From an uncultured SAR324 cluster bacterium (GTDB lineage Bacteria > SAR324 > NAC60-12), in assembly GCA_902562015.1 (NCBI GenBank), contig CACERX010000049.1:1-8017 (forward strand): a stretch of 8,017 nt of DNA, in the 5' to 3' direction. Position 1 is the stretch's first letter. Each line of letters begins with the position of its first letter. Below the pieces are notes generated by a model, which saw nothing but the letters and a program-made list of their open reading frames with translations, was not told the DNA's origin and did no database searches. The position numbers and the translations under genes are program-made. Below are positions 1 to 7,200 of this stretch, one piece after another.

Positions 1-41
1 AACTGAAAAAAGTTTAAAAGAAAGAGAGAAAAAATTTAACT

Positions 42-77
42 GTATTTTTTTGGGGGTATATTTAGGGGTATTTTTTT
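42..77. repeat. Direct repeat of a GTA-T7 tract with flanking G runs
   Basis: The 10-nt string GTATTTTTTT occurs at 42-51 and again at 68-77, 26 bp apart. The first copy is followed by five G (52-56) and the second is preceded by four G (65-68). It may be low-complexity DNA, a bent or UP-like element, or the remains of a regulatory site. No function can be assigned. Confidence 0.4.
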
Positions 78-295
78 AGAAACAAACATCTTAAATTAAA
101 CCACATTTTTACATTAAATTCCTTTCAAAAAATGTCATTGAAAAATCTCCACTTTCACGACTTCCATAAATAATAACACCTCACTGATTTAAAAACCCCT
201 CAAATCCTTAGTATTACTGAGTTTAGACAGGGTTATGAATAAATAAAATTGGAACAATGAATGCAAGTTTGTTTCAGTTTATCTTATTCAAAAAA

Positions 296-324
296 TTGAC
301 AACTCAATGAAAAATAAGTTTTAT
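296..324 (+). promoter_or_regulatory. Candidate sigma70-type promoter for the operon
   Basis: A perfect TTGACA -35 box lies at 296-301. A 17-nt spacer is followed by TTTTAT at 319-324, which matches the -10 consensus at four of six positions. Transcription would start near 331, leaving a leader of about 70 nt before the ATG at 403. A second TATATA at 338-343 lacks a comparable -35 box. The -35 match and spacing are seen directly; promoter activity is inferred. Confidence 0.4.
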
Positions 325-346
325 CAGCTAAAGGCCGTATATATGC

Positions 347-357
347 GCTCTCAGAGC
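347..357. promoter_or_regulatory. Short perfect dyad GCTCT-C-AGAGC in the leader
   Basis: Five-base arms surround a single central C, so it cannot form a stable RNA hairpin but could be a small operator half-site pair. It lies just downstream of the predicted transcription start. The match is short enough to arise by chance. Confidence 0.15.
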
Positions 358-390
358 AGATTCTCTCTAATCACATCAGGACATTTAACT

Positions 391-394
391 AGGT
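391..394 (+). promoter_or_regulatory. Weak ribosome binding site AGGT of the first gene
   Basis: AGGT ends 8 nt before the ATG at 403, which is a normal Shine-Dalgarno spacing. The codon before this ATG is an in-frame TTG (400-402), which is also a possible start. The ATG is preferred because it is the stronger initiator and the spacing fits. The choice changes the signal peptide by only one residue. Confidence 0.45.
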
Positions 395-402
395 AAAAAT
401 TG

Positions 403-1293
403 ATGCCCAAAATTAGATTGATTCTGATAGCATTATTAGGCATGTTCCTACATGGGTGTTCATCGAGTGGTATACCTAATTCTGCATCTTCAGGAAAAAA
501 GACGGGGATCAGGTGCGGAAAGGGTGCTCCCGTGGTTCATGCCGAGTGTTTCGAGGCTCAGGAAAAAATCCAGGAAGCGCGCAGGAAAGCACGAAGAAAA
601 AGTGATCATGACTCATGGTGCGGAACGGCCTGTTTGGCAGAAAAACAAAAAAAACGAAAGGAGCAGTTGAGAAAACGAAAGAAAAAACAGGAATATTCGG
701 ATTGGTGTGGAACAGCATGTTTGTCAGGAAGACAAAAATCAAGAATTGAGGGCAAGTCAGGGCTAACTGGGGAGTGGATAGGTGAACACTGGTATGAACG
801 TCACGCGGACTCTTTCAGACTCCGAAGCATGAGCGGGGAAAGCACATTTGAAACAGCCTGGGCTACAAATACATCATATGCGCTTATTTTGAATAATTGG
901 GGCTTAGGCCAGACTATAGAAGAATCATACGAGTTATATCCAGATGAAACAGTTGTTACTACTAAAAGTCAGTATCTGGAATTTTCATTCACTTTTAATC
1001 TCTCCGATACAACTGGTGATTCTTTAACACTTACACTTGGAGTTGGAGCACCAAGGGGAGAAATTGATGTTACTACAAGCACAAATACATTTAGTTCAAC
1101 CACTGTATCAGGCGCTGGATATTTTGCCGTTTTAGGAATTGAGTTTTGGATCTTTGAATTACTTGCAGGTTATAGAGTAAGTAATATTAAATATTCAGGT
1201 CTTGGATCAACTGATTCTTCAGTCCTTGGCCTTGAAGGAAGTTATTCAATGTCAGGCAGTCAAACCATGTATGGTTTAGGTTTAAGTTTTTAG
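403..1293 (+). CDS. Lipoprotein with duplicated WCGTACL motif and beta-barrel-like C-terminus (family unrecognised)
   Basis: 296 aa from the ATG. Residues 1-18 are a typical lipoprotein signal: basic start (K3, R5), hydrophobic core and lipobox L16-H-G-C19. Ser at +2 fits outer-membrane sorting under the E. coli Lol rule. Residues about 50-118 are hydrophilic and very rich in Lys, Arg, Glu and Gln, and may be helical. They contain two copies of W-C-G-T-A-C-L (72-78 and 101-107), 29 residues apart. Two further cysteines are C38 and C49. From about residue 121 to the end the sequence alternates polar and hydrophobic/aromatic residues in strand-like blocks (for example 190-200, 206-214, 237-260, 272-296). 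It ends in G-L-G-L-S-F, with a terminal Phe as in outer-membrane beta-barrels assembled by BAM. I do not recognise the family and infer an outer-membrane or periplasmic role. A soluble beta-sandwich is the alternative. The next gene begins 2 nt after the stop, which implies co-expression. Confidence 0.85.
   Translation: MPKIRLILIALLGMFLHGCSSSGIPNSASSGKKTGIRCGKGAPVVHAECFEAQEKIQEARRKARRKSDHDSWCGTACLAEKQKKRKEQLRKRKKKQEYSDWCGTACLSGRQKSRIEGKSGLTGEWIGEHWYERHADSFRLRSMSGESTFETAWATNTSYALILNNWGLGQTIEESYELYPDETVVTTKSQYLEFSFTFNLSDTTGDSLTLTLGVGAPRGEIDVTTSTNTFSSTTVSGAGYFAVLGIEFWIFELLAGYRVSNIKYSGLGSTDSSVLGLEGSYSMSGSQTMYGLGLSF
616..723 (+). repeat. Tandem protein repeat W-C-G-T-A-C-L in the first lipoprotein
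   Basis: The heptapeptide is encoded at 616-636 and 703-723, a period of 87 nt (29 residues). Each copy is preceded by Ser/Asp residues and followed by a Lys/Arg-rich stretch, so the unit looks like a duplicated basic helix with a C-x3-C pair. The codons differ between copies, so the duplication is not very recent. C-x3-C pairs in an exported protein could form disulfides or bind a metal or cofactor. The sequence is not the C-x-x-C-H haem motif. Confidence 0.7.
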
Positions 1294-1295
1294 TG

Positions 1296-4200
1296 ATGGT
1301 GATAAAAAATAAATTAAAAGTCTTTATATTTGTTTTGTTACTCTTTGCATTAGGTTGTGAAGCTGATACTTACTCTACCAATAGAGAGGAATTTGGTACA
1401 GATGTCTCATCTGACAGGAAAGCTCCAACTGTTAGTCTCAGGGCTGCCATTATAAAAAATACCGAAAATGCGGTGGTACAAAGCACAGAGACTGGCACTG
1501 TCTATCTTGTAAGGGCCACTTTAGGAATAAGTATTCCTGCCAATATCAAAGGAGCTGCGGACAATCTTTGGAACAGTGTCAACATCATATTTGTCGATAC
1601 CAACACCGACCTGCCAGCCACAGGTCTCGCAGACGGTACCTACAAGGCCTATGCGGAAGACCCTACAGGGAACCTCTCAAGCCCATCAACAAACAGCGTT
1701 ATTATAGACTCCACGGCACCAACAGCGAACTTAACTGCAGTAACCGATGATGTTGGAAATATTACTGGTGCCCTGACCAGTGGAGACTACACGGATGATA
1801 CTTCTCTTGTTCTTTCCGGGACCAACGAAGCCGGATCAGTTGTGATTGTATATAACGGCACTACTGAACTTGGAAATGCAACAGTATCAGGTACAAGCTG
1901 GACCTACACTGCATCTGTGGCAAACGGTACCACCTATCAGTTCAACGTTAAGGAAACGGACCTTGCCAGCAATACCAGTGATGCTACAAGTAACTTTACG
2001 GTAACCGGCGACACTACTACACCGTCTGTTACTCTCAACGCAGGAAATTTAAACGCAAGCGACAGCGCCGTGGTTCAGAGTACAGAGAACGGCACGGTCT
2101 ACCTGATCAGAGAGAGTGTCGATGTTAGTAATCTTGCAAGTATTACAGGGGCTGCAGATAACCTTTGGAACAGTGTCACTATAAGCACCCCCTCTACAAA
2201 CACCAGCCTTCCGGTTACTGGACTTATAAACGGTACCTACGAGGCATATGCAGTTGACTATGCAGGCAACCTTTCTAGTGAATCGAGTAACAGCGTTATT
2301 ATCGACTCAACCATACCGACGATAACAAATGTTGTAATAAGCAGTGCATCAGTTAAACAGAATAATTTATTAAATGCAGGAGACAATGTATCAGTGACAG
2401 TAACCTTCAGCGAGTCAGTTCTTGTTGCAAGTGGAACTCCGACTCTCACGCTGGTTGTGGGTAGCACAAACCAGACGGCAATATATGATGCTGAAGACAA
2501 CGGTACTAATCAGATGGTGTTCCAGTACACAATCCAGGCCTTAGAAACTGACTCTGACGGTATCAGCATCGGTGCAAATGCCGTTGCCCGTCCTGGTAGC
2601 AGCACAATCAGGGATGCGTTCGGAAACGATGCCAATCTTGAACACGACGCGGTAACACACAACGAAGAATACAAGGTGGATACCACAGCACCTTCTGTGA
2701 GCTCGTTCACTCTTGATGATACAGAGCTCACGGTCGGTGAGACCGCGACAGTTACGCTTGTTTTCTCAGACACGGTTCTTGAATTTTCCAGTTCTGCCGA
2801 TATCGATGTTGCCAATCTGGATAATGGATCTGCGTCCGGAACACTTTCGACAATGACGAGCAGCGATAACATCACCTGGACAGGAACCTTCACGCCTGTG
2901 GCTAATACCGAGGATGATACAAACTACCTTGAGCTGGAAAAAGAGAAATACACCGACCTCGCCGGAAATATCGGGGCAACAGACAATCGAACTGCAAACT
3001 TTGTGATCAATACCCTGGGACCTACTATAAGCAGCGTTGCAATAACCAGTTCGTCAGGTAAACAGAATAATTTCTTGAATGCTGGAGACAATGTATCGAT
3101 GACAGTCAACTACTCCGAGACAGTCATCCTTGATAACACAGGCGGTCCTCCGGTACTCACCATTGTTGTGGGCAGCACAGACCGGCCAACGACATATATT
3201 TCAGGTAGCAATAGTGATAATTTGACTTTCCTTTACACGATTCAGGCCGGAGAGAATGACACCGATGGTATCAGCATCAGTGCAAATGCGCTTGAACTCC
3301 CAACTAACACTACTCTCAAGGATTCAACCGGAAATATTGCCTCTCTCACGCACGACGCGGTAACACACAACGCAGAATACAAGGTGGATACTACGACACC
3401 TTCGGTGAGCTCCTTCACTATGTCTGATACAGAGATCAAGATCGGTGATACCCCGACTGTAACGCTCGCTTTCTCAGAGGCGGTTATTGGCTTCTCCAGT
3501 TCTGCCGATATCACGATTGCATCCTTGGATAATGGAACTGCATCTGGATCACTCTCTACAATGAGCAGCACCGATAACGAAAGCTGGACAGGAACCTTCA
3601 CGCCTACGGCCAATACCGAGGATGCTACCAACTCGCTTTCGCTGGCAATTAATAGTTATACCGACCTTGCAGGTAATAATGGTCCTGCTGCTACAACTGC
3701 AAACTATGAAATTGACACCATAGCACCTACGGTGGACAACTTCACTATGTCTGATACAGAATTAAAGGTCGGTGATACCTCAACTGTAACGCTAACGTTT
3801 TCAGAGGCGGTTACTGGCTTCAGCAATGCCGATATCACAATTGCATCCCTGGATAATGGAACTTCGACTGGTACACTTTCGACGATGACCAGCACCGATA
3901 ACGAAAGCTGGACAGGGACCTTCACACCGACCGACGATATCGAAGATAATACAAGCGTGCTAACTTTGGGAACCAGTTATACAGATCTTGCTGGTAATAC
4001 TGGCCCAACGGAACAAACTTCAAACTATGAAGTTGACACAAGAGAGCCTACTGTGAACACCATTGCGATAAGCGATGAAGATGGTATTCAGAATAATTTT
4101 TTGAATCCTAATGACAATGTATCGTTTACAGTCACCTTTAGCGAGACGGTCATCGTGGACAACAGTAGTGGTCTCTCACTTACCTTTCTTATGGGCAGCG

Positions 4201-7200
4201 AAAACCGCTCAGCGCAGTATAAATCAGGCAGCGGTAATGCTCAGCAAGTTTTCGGGTACACTATCGATGATCTTTTAACATCAGGAGAGAATGACTCGGA
4301 CGGTCTCAGCACCGGTTCTAATCCCATTGTCTTGCCGAGCGGCAGCACGATCAAGGATTTGGCGGGCAACAGTGCCATTATCACACACGCAGGGATGAGT
4401 ACAGATTCTGACCACAAGGTGGACACTATACCTCCGAGTGAAGTGAGTACTGGGATAGATAACGCAACAACGACGGGCTTGCAGAATAATTTTTTGAATG
4501 CTGGAGATGTGCTTTCTTTGAAATCTAATTTCAGCGAGACGGTCTTAAAAGAAAGTGCCTCTCTGACATATAAAATTGTAGTGGGTAGTGATAACAAGAC
4601 AGCAACATATTCTGCAGGCACCAATAGCGATAATTTGACGTTCCAGTACCAAATTCAGGCGGGAGATAATGACACAGATGGCATAAGCATAGATCAAAAT
4701 AACATTATTGGTACTATCACTGATTTGGCGGGTAACATAGCCTCTGATGTCACTATTAATGCACTTACTGACAACTCTAGCTACAAGGTCGATACCACCG
4801 CACCTTCGGTGGATAACTTCACCATGTCAGATACAGCACTCAAGATTGGAGATAATGCAACGGTAACTCTTATTTTCTCAGAGCAGATTTGTCCTGTCAC
4901 TGATTCGTGTGCTATAGGATTCAACAATTCAGACATCGATATTCCAGACGTTACTGGAACTTCTACTGATACTGGCACACTCTCAACATTGGCCACCGAC
5001 GATAACGTAAGCTGGACAGGAATCTTCATACCGACCGACAATATCGAAGATAATACAAGCGTGCTTACTTTGGGTAATGGTTATACCGATCTTGCTGGTA
5101 ATACTGGACCTGCGGCTACAACTGCAAACTATGAAGTTGACACCAAGGAGCCTGAGGTGAGTCGTGTCTTTGTAAGTGGTCAACAGGGTATATCAGCGTA
5201 TAATTTTTTAAATCCCAATGACAATGTATCCTTGACAGCTCGCTTCACCGAGACAGTCGTCGTAGACAACTCCTATGGGGGGGCGCCGTCACTTACCTTT
5301 ATTATGGGCAGCGATAACCGTACAGCGACATTCACCTCAGGCAGCAATAGTGTTGATCTGGTGTTTGGATATACAATTGGGGCGCTATATACACCAGGAG
5401 AGAATGACTCTGACGGCCTCAGCACCGGTGCTGATGCCGTTGTCGTCCCGGATAACAGAACCATCAAGGATTTGGCCGGCAACACTGCCATTCTCGATCA
5501 CAATGCGATGAGTACAGATTTTAACTACAAGGTGGACACCATACCTCCGAATTTAGGCAGCGTAGGGATAATAAGTGGATCATGTATACAGAATAATTTT
5601 TTGAAACCTAATGCCACGGTCACTACTAGAGCGTATTTCAGTGAGGATGTCCTATTAGTAAGCGGTTCTCCGACACTACCCATTGTTGTGGGCAGCTCGG
5701 AGCGTGATAATAGTACATATAGTTCGGGTCATACTTCTGCTAATTTTAATTTTACTTACCGGATCTTGCCTTTACTAGCATCAGGAGAAAATGATGACGA
5801 CGGAATCAGCATCAATCAAAACGCCTTTTCCTTGAATAGTGCCGTGATTACTGATAAAGCCGATAACCTAGCAGATAATATCTCGCACTCAGCGGTGCCT
5901 GACAACGAGAGCTTTAAGGTGGACACCATACCACCCGCAGTTAGTTCCTTCACTATGGATGATATAGAGGTCAGGATAGGTGACAGACCGTTAGTAACTC
6001 TTGAATTTTCAGAGCCGATCTCCCCTGATGATAGTTCGTGTGGTGTTGAAGGATTAACCAATGGGGATATCACGGTTCCAAACGGACTCCTGAGTAATGG
6101 AGCTTCGACTGCTGTTGGCGATCTCTCAACACTGTCCACCAGCGATAACGAAACCTGGACATCAACCTTCACTCCGGAAGATGATATCGAAGATGATACA
6201 AATCAGTTAGAACTGAGAGATGGAACTTACACCGACCTTGCCGGGAATGAGGGTCCTGCAGCCCAAACTGCAAATTTTTTGGTTGACACTAGGAGACCTA
6301 CAGCCCAGTTCTATATGGATGATAGACATCTCAAATTTGGTGATAATATGACGTTATATCTTGAGTTTTCTGAGCCGGTTATGGAGTTCTCTAATGCCGA
6401 CATTACGATCCCTAACATAGATAGAGGGCCTGGCCAGGGTCGTACGTCTGGGACACTCTCTACAATGACATTGCAAAGCGACAACAAAACCTGGGTGGGT
6501 ATATTTGTGCCGACCTTCCCCACTACGGAGGATTGGACCAACACCTTTACGCTGGGAACAAATTGGAAGGACCTTGACAATAATACCGGTACCGCAGCCA
6601 CAAGTCCTAACTATATGATTGACGATATTCCTCCCTCCGCAAATGGGTCAACCACCATAACTATCCAAACTAATGGTAGTGCCAACGATGCATTAATCTT
6701 GTATGGTCAAAGTGCAACTGTAACAGTTACTTTCCCTGAACCCGTCAACAAATATTGGGGGGGTAACGTAAATAAAAATGAGAGTAACAATGATGTTAAT
6801 GATTGTACTTCTGATGATAATGCGAGTGGTTCTAGTACAGCAACTCTAAATTTCGACGCCACTGACTTAGATCTTGATAATGCGACTGGTACTTCAAGTA
6901 CAATCACCAACGGAAGATTCAGCGGCAGCGATTGCAATAACACCACCTGGACAGCAACCTACACACCACCTGATGATGTTGAATTTCCGGTCAACACGAT
7001 TACTGTGAAAAATACTTGGTACGACCAGGTCGGGAATCAAGGCGTTGATAATGTAACATCTGTCTTTGATGTTGAGACATATCGTCCTCGTGCAGTTTTG
7101 ACTATAACTCATAATCATTCAGATAACTTTACTTGTGGCAATTACCACAGCAACTGTAATAATAAACATGGTTTCAGGCCCGGTGACAACGGAACGCTAA

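Larger units (their letters stand above)
1..402. other. AT-rich intergenic region upstream of the two-gene operon
   Basis: No convincing gene is present on either strand. The longest ATG-started frame I checked by eye on the + strand is about 17 codons (257-310), with no good ribosome binding site. The left part (about 1-130) is low-complexity A and T tracts with short G runs. The right part holds the candidate promoter, a small dyad and the start signals of the first gene. I see no GC-rich hairpin followed by a T run, so no terminator for an upstream gene can be called. Confidence 0.75.

Noticed and set aside
1..80. Rho-independent terminator of an upstream gene in the T-rich left edge
   Set aside because: T tracts are present but no GC-rich stem precedes them on either strand.
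257..310. Possible 17-codon leader peptide upstream of the first gene
   Set aside because: No proper ribosome binding site, and it overlaps the candidate -35 box, so it would lie before the transcription start.
452..742. Overlapping ORFs at 452-670 (+) and 509-742 (-)
   Set aside because: Both are inside the first lipoprotein gene in other frames. Their composition reflects the A-rich Lys/Arg codons of the true frame.
1568..1750. 60-codon + strand ORF at 1568-1750
   Set aside because: Shadow of domain 1 in the giant ORF. Low-complexity translation without features.
5275..5511. 78-codon + strand ORF at 5275-5511
   Set aside because: It is the shifted frame of domain 12 and has no independent start signal. 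It is useful only to show where a slip at the G7 tract would terminate.
2340..5640. Recurring CAGAATAATTT-type strings considered as a CRISPR array or mobile repeat
   Set aside because: The spacing is hundreds of bases and in codon register. The strings encode the conserved Q-N-N-F-L-N motif of class C domains.
2258..7118. Many ORFs of 60-130 codons on the minus strand
   Set aside because: They lie antisense to the continuous giant frame and recur with the repeat period because the same DNA repeats. Their translations show no start signals, domains or consistent family character.
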